Assembly (NCBI GenBank): GCA_907165135.1
Contig: OU015568.1
Location: 504,501 to 568,500 of the forward strand
Origin: Oikopleura dioica
Lineage: Eukaryota > Chordata > Appendicularia > Copelata > Oikopleuridae
Direction: 5' to 3'
DNA length: 64,000 bases
Of the stretch, positions 30,407-40,759 are shown piece by piece. The translations under genes were made by a program, and so were the position numbers. The notes below the pieces were generated by a model, which did not search any database, was not told the origin of the DNA, and saw only the letters and a program-made list of their open reading frames with translations. Position 1 is the first letter of the stretch. Each line of letters opens with the position of its first letter.

Positions 30407-31635
30407 CTAAAAAACAAAAACGAAGTAACGTAGCAAGGAAAACTACCAACGCAGTGGAGGCGCGTGTAGGCGGCTAGATAACCCAGCTCGGAAAATCAAA
30501 TGGGACCAGAAAATTATTGAGAGGAGTTAATCGCCTATTCTGCCAAATAAGCGAGTTAATAATAAACAATAAATATCTTCTGCCAAAGATATAATATTGT
30601 ACACCAAAGAAAACCCTCCCAATAATTTTCGAGTCACCCATAATGTCGAAAATAGATTATGCAAAATTTAAGAAATAAAAGAAAAAAAAATTGTGAAAAC
30701 GCTAAGAGGAAGAAATGAAAATACCCCCATCCCACCCCCTACCCGGAACTAAAACATGGGTACAAAAAATATCGAGAAAAAATGCGAAAATTTGGCGAAA
30801 AAATTATAGAAGGGCGCGCTCCGCGCGCAATATAGAGAATAACAGAAGAAATAGTGGTAGGGTAAAGTAGTAGAAAGTATAGTTAGTAAGAATAGTAAAA
30901 ATAGTAATTTATTTTAGGTATATAAAATTATTTTTTTGCGAGTTTTAAATTTGCGAGTTTTTCGCAAAATGACCCCTTTTTTAAAAAAAAAATTTCGCAA
31001 AAATAAAATTTCGCATTCTAACTTTTTATTATTTTAAAAATTTGTTAAATCTGAGATTTATTAAAAAACAATTTTCTCACAAAAAAAATTTCGCAAAATG
31101 TTTTTTTGGCAAATCAAAAATGGTCTCAAAATGTGGTGTTTTTTAAAATTTCCATTTTTCGAAAGAAAAAGCTGACTGGGGTCCTTAAAGCCGAAAATCG
31201 GTTTTGCAACTTCCGAATCGAAAATTTATCTCTACAATCAGTTTTTGAATTCTTGCAACTTATATTTCAGACCCTGACTGAGGTTTGCTACACAAGTTGT
31301 CGATTCCAGTCTTGAACATCTTTCTTAAAGCCATCATTGTTTGATTGCTTGTCTGTCCATGTTAGATTTGCTAAGCGATTCGAGCTTTTTTATATTTATC
31401 GCATATCTACTCGTCCAAATTTTTTCTCGAAATTTCAGCTGCAGCAAACTCCGAAGAGAGGGATTATCATTCGAGCCTGTGACTCGAGCTATCCAATATC
31501 TCTTGAATCTGGGCTAGTGGTTAGGGTTAGGGACGTGGAACTTAAGGGGGGTGGGGGTCCAGGGGGAGAGGCCTTAGGTTGGGGGCGTAGCCACCTGGGT
31601 AAGGTTAAGGGTTAGGGGCAGCTCGAATGATAACC
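30407..31635. other. Gene-poor region with low-complexity DNA
   Basis: Contains AT-rich and A-tract DNA, the palindromic GCGCGCTCCGCGCGC near 30815, and towards 31510-31620 G-rich degenerate telomere-like GTTAGGG words. No supported gene. Confidence 0.4.
31628..31635. repeat. Left 8-bp target-site duplication TGATAACC
   Basis: Matches the right copy at 36797-36804 exactly; they bracket the DNA transposon 31636-36796. Confidence 0.85.
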
Positions 31636-32099
31636 GGTGTTTCCTTACACCGACCATATCCTTACACCGACCGAATCCTTACACCGACCAAATACTAACA
31701 CCGACCATTTTCAGAATTTGGTTGGTGTAAGGAATTGGTCGGTATAAGAGTTTGGTCGGTGTAAGGAAATTTGCAACGAAATATTTTCTAAGACATAAAA
31801 TGAGACAGTGGTCACAAAAAACTTTTAAGTTGACCCCCCACTGAGCGAAAAATTTCGGAAAATTTTTTACAGTATTTGGAAGGCTTTATTTTCGATTTTT
31901 ACTTTATGATTGAATGGTTGAGGAAAGGGTGAAAATTTTTTTAATATTTTATTATTTTTTCTACAGGAACCTTCTTAATTTTTATATTTTGTAAATTTTG
32001 TAAAAGAAATTTTATGTAGTATATAAATAGTTTTGTAAAATGCGGTAGCGGCAAGGCAAATGCGAATGTACAGTAGTTTTTTACGGGCTTTTTTCCAAT

Positions 32100-33009
32100 T
32101 TGGAGATCAATCCAGGTGCACCAACTGCGATCGAACGATTGAATATGCGAGAACTTTTTCGCCAGGAGCTATCTTCGCCGTTGCGGTTTTTAATAATTAA
32201 CTGCCCTTGTGCAAAAATGTACGATTTATGTGCTTCAAAACATAAAATAGTAGAATTTTTGCACTTGGATGGTCGTGAGAAACATCTGGGCTATTTTGTT
32301 GAGAAGGTCGAAGTTTGGCAAGCTCTCAACCTAGAATATTTTTCTTCTGATAATTCAGTCGATAATCGAAATCTTGCAAGAGCCATCCATGAAGACAACC
32401 ATTTGTTTTTGTTGAGCGGAATCAATGCCTATCTTTAATTAATTTGGACGGGAGCCGGCAACAAAAGGGCGAACCACCGTCGGAGCAAAATTTTGCGAAG
32501 AACACTTGCTCCTTGGACTAACAAATGTGAGAAGAGTATCATTTCGATCATTTGTCGACAAAGATCATTGATAACGGCTTGCTCCAAAATCGTTCAATCC
32601 AGCGTCTTCCACGAACAAACCCTGGTGCTTTCAGAAATGATCTCACCAATTATTTGAGGGCAATTTCTGAACTTTACGATCAAAAACCCCACCGATCACA
32701 TGAAGTTGAGAGTTTGATCGGCGCGGACCATCAAGTCCACTATCTCCGAAATTACGAGGAAGGTAATTTAGGATCCATTTATGTTAGCAATAAAATGATG
32801 TAGAGTATAAGACAAGTGAAAGCGGATCTAGCGCAGATGATGATGTTGGCGTAGATGGTGAAGATAGCGCTGCTGATGAAAGTGACGGAAGTTGTAACAA
32901 CAATAATGTCGAGGGAAGTGGCGCTGGCGATTACGTTGCCCGCGACGACGAAAATGCAGATGATGCTTCTGAAATGCCTGTACTCGATGCTCTACCAGAA
33001 TTTCAATAA
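32100..33009 (+). pseudogene. Broken ORF set inside the 8-bp-TSD transposon (possible transposase remnant)
   Basis: Three partial frames: 32100-32438 (CPCAKMYDLCASKHKIVEFL), about 32455-32560 (TTVGAKFCEEHLLLGL), 32552-32803 (SIQRLPRTNPGAFRNDLTNY LRAISELYD), then an acidic end (SSADDDVGVDGEDSAADESD) stopping at 33009. Stops and frame changes separate them. The C..H pattern in the second part is faintly THAP-like, which would fit a P-type element with 8-bp duplications, but this is weak. Confidence 0.4.
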
Positions 33010-33181
33010 ATAAGCGAGCGGAAGCTTTTTCGTACTATATATATTACATTTGTTGTTTTCGTCTTCGACCGTCGTTATAGTATTTAAAAGAACGGCCACG
33101 ACCACGTGATTGCATTTCAATATTTTCTGAATAATTATCTTTTTTTCTTCTTTTTATCTTCGTATAGAATTTTGCCACCAA

Positions 33182-33484
33182 TTAAAATCCACAATAGAAA
33201 ATAACCAGGCTCGAAAGAGTCCAGAATATTGCAGAATGCCATGGGTCCATAAATGCCATGGCGATGGTGAGATGATTCTTTTGACGGAACAAAACCACAG
33301 CGCTTCGGCGTGAACATTGGTAAACCATATTCGGAAGTTTCTCATCGTTCGCTCGTGCCGATGTCTCTCTTATTAGGCTGATTAATTGGGGAATTGAAAG
33401 TCGTTGGGCATCAAATTCTCCAAGTTTTGAAAGTTCATTCTGGATTGCAATTTCATCATTCTCGTTGAGTTCTTGGATAAACAT
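33182..33484 (-). CDS. Uncharacterised ORF inside the transposon
   Basis: A 100-codon ORF (MFIQELNENDEIAIQNELSK, SIPQLISLIRETSARAND...). It may be an exon of a minus-strand gene carried by the element, or chance. No domain recognised. Confidence 0.25.
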   Translation of the reverse strand: MFIQELNENDEIAIQNELSKLGEFDAQRLSIPQLISLIRETSARANDEKLPNMVYQCSRRSAVVLFRQKNHLTIAMAFMDPWHSAIFWTLSSLVIFYCGF

Positions 33485-34231
33485 AGTTTCAAATAAGTGT
33501 GCTTCATATAATAATTGTATCGATTAGAGATAAGTCAACTATTAACTTATTATATGGAATATTTATGACCTATGATTACACACTAAGTTCTTGGACGAGT
33601 CCTGTACTCTAATGAAAGAGCCTGAGGTCCCATATTATCTGAAATCGACCGAAACTTTCAGTTTTGTTCAGCGGAGCTAACAATCAATTATGGTCATTTC
33701 TCTAGCCAAAAATACTCTTCTTTGATTTCAATCAAAATTCAGTTTTCTGAGTTTTTACAAAAAACCTTGTATTTAAAAGGCTAGTCAAATCAAACATTTT
33801 AGAACTTATTCTTTTTTTTTTGAAAGAAGGGAAACAAAATAACATAAATTATGCAAGGTACTCGATCAATGTGTCTGCTGGAGCTTGATATGCATCAGAG
33901 GCACTTGAGGTTTGAGACGTGTGTTAGGGTCAGCTGTGCCAAACAGCTTGCCACCACATAAAACGAACAAATTCTTCTTCAAAAATGCCAAGAATGAGTT
34001 TTCTTCGACTCAAGCGCTAAGAAAAAGAAGCACTCGATTTTCGACCGAGATTTTTTCGATTTTGCGAACGCCGTTCGCAAAATAGCCTTTGCGATCGAGA
34101 CCGCCCGCCACCCGATTTGCCTTCAATAAATTACTCCAACTTTTCATCATCAAAAGAAAAAAATAATTTCTGAAATTTTTCGCTCAGTGGGGGGTCGACT
34201 AAAAAATTCTTAGGACCAATCTCTCATTTAA

Positions 34232-36632
34232 CCCGTTAACTAGGCACTCAGCATTATGCGTTAACGGCCGCGAGGCCGTGAGAAGGCCTCGCACGTATTG
34301 GCGTTTTATGAGAAATAGGGTTGAGGAAAATTATTTCTAAGAAGACAGAATGATTCACAAGCGTCTGTTCCTTCTTCTAGATGTTGTTTTTGTGTTTTTC
34401 TGATTCAATTAGTGGGTGAAAAGGGAAAACTGGGGCTGAATGATTGGATCTTTGGGACCGAAAGTATTAAATAAATATTCTTCTGAAAAATCAATATATT
34501 TTTGATTATTATTAAATGAAAAATGAATGAAAACGTCGATCTTGAGAGCTCAGACGAAGAAAGTGAAGAAGAGGACGAACTGTCTGAAACAGAATTCATC
34601 AGCGAAGATCAATTTGTTCAAGTTCAAAACAGAATCCAGGCACAAAGACAAGGACCACCATCTTATGCTCGATATCCAGGCCTGATTTTCACAGAGCTTT
34701 TCGAATCTTCCGAATGTCAAGTTTTTAAAACTACATATTTTTATCGACCAAAACAAATTCCACGCCAAAATTTCGAGGATTATTATCGACTTTTTGTCAA
34801 TGTTATTGGCAATGAAATTTTAACAGATATACTAACTGCTACTAATCATAAGCTCTCTGTTCGATTTCCGCGAGAGTCACCATTTACTGATTCTGAGTTG
34901 AGAATTGCATTAGGATTATTATTTTACGCTAGTGTAAAGCGCGGCCGTAATGATACTTTTGAGCATCTTCTCAGTGACCTACAAAAATCAAATTTTCTTT
35001 AAGACTACAATACTCTTTCGATAAGACGATTTGAGTTTTTTCGAAAAGTACTGGACATCGGAGAAGATAATTTTGTTGATGTTGGGGAACAATCAAGGCA
35101 TATTGATACACGGACTAAGGTTTGGCCGATGTATGAAAAATTGAACAGTATTTTTTTGAAATATTGTGATTTGAATTATATGCGTGGTTTATGCATTGAT
35201 GAGTCTATTCGTTAAAGTTACGGCTGTTCTGATCCTACCAAGCGTTACAATCCCTCTAAACCTCACCGTTATGGTCAGCAAAATCAAGTTCTTTGTGGGC
35301 CAAATAATATGATTCTAAGCTGTATTCCTGATCTTGACAGCAAGTTCAAACTTTATGAGACAAATGGTGAATTGACAATGAAGCTTGTACCAAAGAATCT
35401 TCATGGCAAAGGTTTACCAATTTGTTTTGATCGCGGATACTGTTCAAGAGAAGTAGTAGAATTCCTCCTAGATATGAAATTCGAATTTGTCGGTACTTGC
35501 CGACTCGATGCATGTCTATCGTTGTCAGTTAGCTATCGGCTGTTTGGATGTCATTGCTTTTTTTGAACGCGTGAACAAGCCACCAACAGTCTTCTTGACA
35601 AATTGTTAAGACCATTTGTCATCATATTCTGAAACTCCTCATTGCTCTCAGATTCTTCCCGGCAAAACCAAACCATCCGTTGCATTGATGTACAATGACA
35701 AAATGTGCTCTGTTGATACTGCTGATTTCCAGTTGAATCAGTGGACTATCAGTTACAAGTCAAAAAATGTCAAAAAATCTTGGACTCATTTCGCTAAACG
35801 CGCACTTACTAACATGATAGATATACTTGTTTATAATCTTTATCTTATCACTGAAAATACTCTCTATCCAGATGGTGATGTAACATCACTGATGTTCCAA
35901 ACTTGTTCCGTCGTACATTTCAAAAAAACTGTTCTTTCTGCTCTTTCTCTTCCACAACCGCTTCGAGATATTCAAAATATTATCGAAAATAATGCTCAAC
36001 CTGGTCCTTCTTCTCCCTCTGTTCTGATTTCAAAGACTCATGAGAAAAAAAAGAAGTGTCGTTTCTGTCCAAAATTGAAACTTGGAGGAAAAAGATCCAT
36101 TTACACTTGTGCAAAATGCTCGAAAACTATCTGTCATGAGCACAGAACTACGTACATGACATCCTATTTCTGTCCAACACACTCTCAGTGATCGGCTGTT
36201 CGAAATAACGCTACTGTAACCCACACTCTTACCCGTCATCGTGTCTTTTGTGAATCTATTATATTTTTTATTATCGAAAATTATTGAAAAGAACTCGTTA
36301 CTGAAAATTTACTGGAAAAATTTTTCTTTTTTTCTGCTCAAAACCATTGAAAACGAATAAAAAATAAAATTGAAAATTGTTTTTGGTTATTTGATGCAAG
36401 AATCAGCTCGCAGGAAAGAGGATTTAATGAAAATGACGTAACTTTGAACTTTTCTTTTGTTATCTTGAAGACAAATATCTTATCATAACTTCTCGAAAAT
36501 AGTATAAGGAGAAAGGAAATTGTTTAAAGTTTCTAGAAATATAAAAATTTTCAAGTACTGAAAGAATTTTCTCTATTTTATCGCGCTCCAAAGGCGAAAA
36601 GGCCGTGAGACGGCCTCGCGCCTGTTAACGGG
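34232..36632 (+). mobile_element. piggyBac element with TTAA target duplication
   Basis: Ends are exact inverted repeats CCCGTTAAC (34232-34240) and GTTAACGGG (36624-36632), flanked on both sides by TTAA (34228-34231, 36633-36636), the piggyBac signature. Subterminal palindromic repeats containing GGCCGTGAGA(A/C)GGCCTCGC occur near both ends. Length is 2401 bases, normal for an autonomous copy. It sits in the right inverted repeat of the 31636-36796 transposon, so it inserted later. Confidence 0.93.
34523..36191 (+). pseudogene. piggyBac transposase, interrupted by stops
   Basis: Acidic N-terminus (DLESSDEESEEEDELSETEF), then TELFESSECQVFKTTYFYRP and FTDSELRIALGLLFYASVKR (DDE_Tnp_1_7 start), CIDESI (first catalytic Asp region), GLPICFDRGYCSREVVEFLL (second Asp), and later VDTADFQLNQWTISYKSK (third Asp region). 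The C-terminus carries a Cys-rich finger CRFCPKLKLG...CAKCSKTICHEH...YFCPTHSQ-stop at 36191. In-frame stops at about 35000 and 35214 and a frame change near 35560-35620 break the ORF, so this copy should be inactive. Confidence 0.9.
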
Positions 36633-36889
36633 TTAATGTCTTAAAAGATGTAACGTTGCAAATTTCTTTACACCGACCAAATCCTTATACCAATCAGTTC
36701 CTTACACCAACCAAATTCTAAAAATGGTCGGTGTAAGAATTTGGTCGGTGTGAGGATTTGGTCGGTGTAAGGATATGCTCGGTGTAAGGAAAAACCTGAT
36801 AACCCCCTACTACCGCAAAAATGTATACGATAAAATGCCTTGAAGAGTACCAATTAAATTCTTCATCCCTCATGATTCCTAAAATGATT

Positions 36890-37376
36890 TTATAAAATCA
36901 GATCATTCTGCCGTGGTATTCGCGCCTTACCAGAATAAAATCGATAAGAAGTATTGTTTCGAAAGAAGATTTGAAGATCAGCAAAGACATCATAAATTGC
37001 GTTAATTTCGCTGAAATCCAATGGATCAGCCAATGTTTGATTATTCTGAATTCGTTTTGTTTCAACTAACAACTTTTCTTCCTACTTGGGAACAATAAAA
37101 TTTCGCTTCCTCAAAACTCAAATCAGGCAGTTTAAAGTTTCCTCTTCTGAGCAAATACATTCCAATTGTTCTATACTTTGTCTTTATGCGGCTGACGAAT
37201 TTTGACTGATATTCCAGATCAGTCTTACGTAGAGCTCCGCAACCTGTGTCCAAAACCTGAGTAAGAGCCTGAAATTTCATCGAAGCTTTTTCATGCCCTG
37301 AATCAGGTTTACGACGCAGGTTGTCGAGCCCATGTGTAAGGAGTTGTCGAAAAATAGACATACTCAACATCTCCAA
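36890..37376 (-). pseudogene. Uncharacterised ORF with a frame change
   Basis: Minus-strand frame 37376-37062 (SMSIFRQLLTHGLDNLRRKP...FEEAKFYCSQ) continues, after a one-base shift, as LVETKRIQNNQTLADPLDFS ... to a stop at 36890. Not recognised. It lies just outside the transposon and may be a host gene remnant or a separate element. Confidence 0.3.
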
Positions 37377-37610
37377 TTTGCGCTAATGAAAAATTCGAAA
37401 AAAGAAAAACGAATATAAGCATTCAACAAACTATTTGATCAGAATTTTAGCCTCAAAGCTTCCTCGCTGCTACTCTTTTCCTGGTTCTTTTTATGCTTGC
37501 TGCTCTCGAACATGTGTTGGACTCAAGATAAGTCGACTCAAAATTTAACAAGGTTTATTGTTTACACATGAATGTAAAGTTAAACTGATTGAGAATCTCT
37601 TCATTTTTCT

Positions 37611-37742
37611 TTACTTTTTTGCGTCTCCAGCATCGGCTTTTTCGGCGTCAATATCGGCCTGAGTCGGAAGATTGTTCTTAACCTTGGTTTCGACGGGATT
37701 AAGCTGGGTTCCCTGGCTGATTTCGTTTCCCAAGTTTGGATC
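37611..37742 (-). CDS. Beta-thymosin (last exon)
   Basis: The exon follows a TTTTAG acceptor and reads DPNLGNEISQGTQLNPVETK, then VKNNLPTQADIDAEKADAGD AKK-stop at 37611. The LNPVET-x5-LPTQADIDAEK order matches the actin-binding LKKTET...LPTKEDIEAEK core of beta-thymosins, which sequester monomeric actin. The preceding exon(s) were not found: the DNA just upstream (37.9-38.25 k) is a palindromic repeat block, so the 5' part may lie beyond it or be lost. Confidence 0.72.
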   Translation of the reverse strand, partial: DPNLGNEISQGTQLNPVETKVKNNLPTQADIDAEKADAGDAKK

Positions 37743-37902
37743 CTAAAAGAAAGGGTTTTTTGGCAAAAAAAATCAATTTTAAACCATCTTTTTGTGTCTC
37801 TCTTTTTTGGCGAAGAAATAAGCGCAGTATCTTGCTCTGGAGTCTCGTTTTTGAATGCTCAATGATTCATAAGAACGGAAGTGGATTTGAATTTTTGGGA
37901 GA

Positions 37903-38247
37903 CCCTCGACTCGCCGGGATTTTCGCCTGACCCTCGACTCGCCGGGAAAAAGTATGCAGACAGAATCCCGGCGAGTCGAGGGTCACAAACCCTAACCCTA
38001 TCCCTAATCGCTAAGCACAATTCCTCAACACTTACCCTAAACCCTAACCATTAACCCAAACTATAACCCCTACTCAACCTTTTCTTGGGGAAATATTTGA
38101 TAAGGAATGATTTAAAATATAAAATATTTCAGCGTTAAAAATGGGTATAATTGGTGATTCTAGCAATCTCTAGAACACCCTCGACTCGCCGGGAAAAAAT
38201 ATGCAAAGTCCCGGCGAGTCGAGGAAATCCCGGCGAGTCGAGGGTTC
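37903..38247. repeat. Palindromic CCCTCGACTCGCCGGGA repeat block with telomere-like core
   Basis: The 18-base word ACCCTCGACTCGCCGGGA appears at about 37903, 37930 and 38176, and its reverse complement at about 37963, 38208 and 38228, i.e. nested inverted repeats at both ends. Between them lies C-rich DNA with CCCTAACCCTA and ACCCTAAACCCTAACC. Total about 345 bases: probably a MITE or foldback element. Confidence 0.7.
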
Positions 38248-38876
38248 CCGGAATTTTTAACTAAGTAACCACTTTTTTATTCACTAAATAAGCAGAACTG
38301 CCAACAAGGGGCTTCTTGAACGGCTCATATTTTCAAATAATTACGCTTACTCCCTTGATGGAATTTCGTGTCTAGTAGACAAGCTCTTAGAGCGGTTGAA
38401 TGAGCGAAACGGTCATGCTAGCTGAGCATAACTATATCATTGTATTGAAATGTAAAGAATCACAAGAAAAAACTGTTATGCTGGGTTCCGGTCATTTCAT
38501 GACAAAAGCGTCTTTTTGAGGACTTGATATATATCTCTCTTAAAATCAGAGAGATTTGATGATGATCGAGGATCGGTCGACTTTGAGCAAGGCTTTTTAC
38601 CTGTCCGTTCTTTCAGGAAGAGAGGCGGTTTGGGCGACAATAGGAAATGGGAGCAAGCTAAAAATCGGGCCATGTTATACGAGGCCCCGACCGGAAAAAA
38701 TTCTCGGACTTTCATCCCTTGCTAACCCACTATGAGGCACAAATGGCATTCCTTGGCTAACAAACCTCGGTTTTACGGAGTCAAAGGCAGCTTCGTTCAC
38801 CTTCGTTTCCGGCTTCAGCGCGATTCTCCTCGTTGGAATCATATATTGATCCATTTACTTACATAACTCTATCTAG

Positions 38877-40440
38877 GTCATCCTGGTTTCGTATTTTTCC
38901 GATCGATGCCAACTGTCTGTTGGAAGACGAAGACCGTTTATCGTTGGTTATGGAGCTGTGATGGTGCTGGTTTGGCTTGGGGTCTTTTTGGTTTATTTTG
39001 AGAAGATTGCAGGGTATGCTGGGATCGTTCTTTATGCAGCGTGCTTCATATCTGATGCGCTGATGATTTCGCTGGAAACGCCGCTTTCATCAAGAGCAAT
39101 TGACGTTTTTAACGAAAAAGAAAAGACTCAAATTTTCACGCTTTCTTCATCATTTGGCGGCCTCGGATCTTTACTCGGCAATATGATAACCTTTTTGTAT
39201 GGAAAAATTGCGATGGTCATCTTTCTTGGAGTCTTTCCGATTTTGACTGTTGTGAATTGTCTATCAGTCCCGGAAAAGAACCCGAAAGAGCTGGACGATG
39301 ATTTGTCGGAAATTTCTTTTGCAAAAACTGTTCGGAATTATCTGATGCCTCCGAGAAAGATCGCCAAGACTGTCGGAATAGCTGCAATTTTCTGGGTAGT
39401 CTGCCCAGGATATTGGTTTTATGGGACTACACTGTATGCTCAAGACTAGGGTGGGCAAAACCCTTAAAGTCGTTTTACATTTTTTTGGAGAGGGGGTCCT
39501 TTCAGCCAATAAGACACCATAATTTTATTCTTGAGCCAATCACAAGCAAGCAAAACCTCGAGGGCCCCCGCAACCCTAGCTTTTGCCCACCCTAGTGTCA
39601 AGTCATGCTCAACAAAATGAACCTGACCATCGAAGAAAACCCAGAAATCTACACTGAAAACGTGAATTTTGGCGCCATGATCATGACGCTTCTCCCTTTA
39701 TCCGCAATCCTCTCTGGAATCATTTTCAATTTCATGAAAATTTTTGACAAATTCGAGCGAAAAACGATCCTGCTCGCAATTTATGCGCTCTTCGGAATTT
39801 CTTCTGGAGTTTTTTTCTTTGTTAGGACGACTTTTGTTTTTGGCTTCATTTGCATTTGTTTGGGCATCGTGGTTTTCTATATTTATACTGTTTCGTTTAT
39901 GATGGTAAGAATGTTCCTGAAGGTTTATTTTGACGCTGTTTAGGTGGATGACTTCAGAAAAGAGCGGAATTATCCGGCTGATAGAGGACTTACTCAAGAG
40001 TTGTTTTCAAAGTAACCAATATTATGAGCTTTCATATGAGCTTATATAAAGCTTACATAAAATAGCAATAATTGACGACTTTTATATAGGTATAAATAAG
40101 TTTTTGATCTTTTAAAGAACAAAATTCTTCACGCATAACTTTGAAATATCATAAATTATCTTCGAGATTATATAAAACAATAAAAAGACATTTGCATGAT
40201 CACAATTGGAAGCGCAACTGGGCAATTATCTACGAGCTTCATGTTTGTTGGTCTTTTCAAGTTCTTTTCTATCCCAGATGTTATTCCCGTCTTTTCTTTT
40301 TGTAAGCATGTCAAAAAAGATTGTTCAACAAGAATTAAGTTTGGAGCATCGTTGGATTCTTGTGGGTCAATTTCGTCGTGGAATTTCCTGACAAAAGTGC
40401 AGAAGAAAAGGATCACGATTACGAGGAGAAAGAAGCTATC
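38877..40440 (+). CDS. SLC45-like proton/sugar symporter (MFS), split by a MITE
   Basis: The exon from 38877 reads VILVSYFSDRCQLSVGRRRP FIVGYGAVMVLVWLGVFLVY: the SDRC...GRRRPFI loop is diagnostic for SLC45/sucrose-transporter MFS proteins. Further helices follow (SSFGGLGSLLGNMITFLYG, MVIFLGVFPILTVVNCLSV), a loop, and IFWVVCPGYWFYGTTLYAQ. At 39445 the frame is broken by a 153-bp MITE; it resumes at 39603 with VMLNKMNLTIEENPE, then AMIMTLLPLSAILSGIIF, KIFDKFERKTILLAIYALFG and two more helices to 39904. Exons at 39944-40011 and about 40195-40440 (ITIGSATGQLSTSFMFVGLF) are probable. The N-terminal helices upstream of 38877 were not found. Confidence 0.68.
39445..39597. mobile_element. 153-bp MITE within the SLC45-like ORF
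   Basis: Inverted ends ACTAGGGTGGGCAAAA and TTTTGCCCACCCTAGTG; the 5-bp duplication TCAAG occurs at 39440-39444 and 39598-39602. Removing the element plus one TCAAG restores GCT CAA GTC ATG in frame. Left in place it adds a TAG two codons after the junction. Confidence 0.82.
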
Positions 40441-40759
40441 GATCTATAAAATTCAAGGCATCGAGAATTTTTCACTATGTGCTAGACTGATTAATAAATG
40501 AATTCGAAAATCGCTGATTGAATCACTAATTATGAAGATGTTTATTTCAATAGCAGAAGGAGGTTGATATATGATACGTTACGTACATTTTTTGATAAGA
40601 TATTGAGATCTCAGTTTGTCATCACTGTTGATTTTTTTCCTGAGATAGACGGAAGAAAAATGTTTACCTTCCGTAGTTCTTGATTTCCAGAATAAGTTGG
40701 AAGCGGATTTTATGTAAAACCATTCGTCTTCTCCCTAAAAATATGTTGTTTTCGTAATA

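Larger units (their letters stand above)
31636..36796. mobile_element. DNA transposon with long TIRs and 8-bp TSD, interrupted by piggyBac
   Basis: Ends GGTGTTTCCTTACACCGA and (reverse strand) GGTTTTTCCTTACACCGA. The inverted repeats are about 220 bases, beginning with several copies of a TTACACCGACC word in both orientations and continuing to a shared stretch around ACCCCCCACTGAGCGAAAAA (31831 on the left, its complement at about 34165-34195). Perfect 8-bp duplications TGATAACC flank it, as for hAT or P superfamilies. A piggyBac copy sits inside the right TIR at a TTAA; without it the element is about 2.75 kb. Internal ORFs at 32100-33010 are broken across frames and end in an Asp/Ser-rich tail, so the transposase seems decayed. 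I cannot assign the superfamily from protein. Confidence 0.85.

Noticed and set aside
31340-31620. CRISPR-like or gene content in the G-rich stretch
   Set aside because: Only low-complexity GTTAGGG-like words and a chance ORF; no regular spacing.
38000-38090. Interstitial telomere (CCCTAA words)
   Set aside because: Words are degenerate and sit inside a palindromic repeat block; no array of perfect units.
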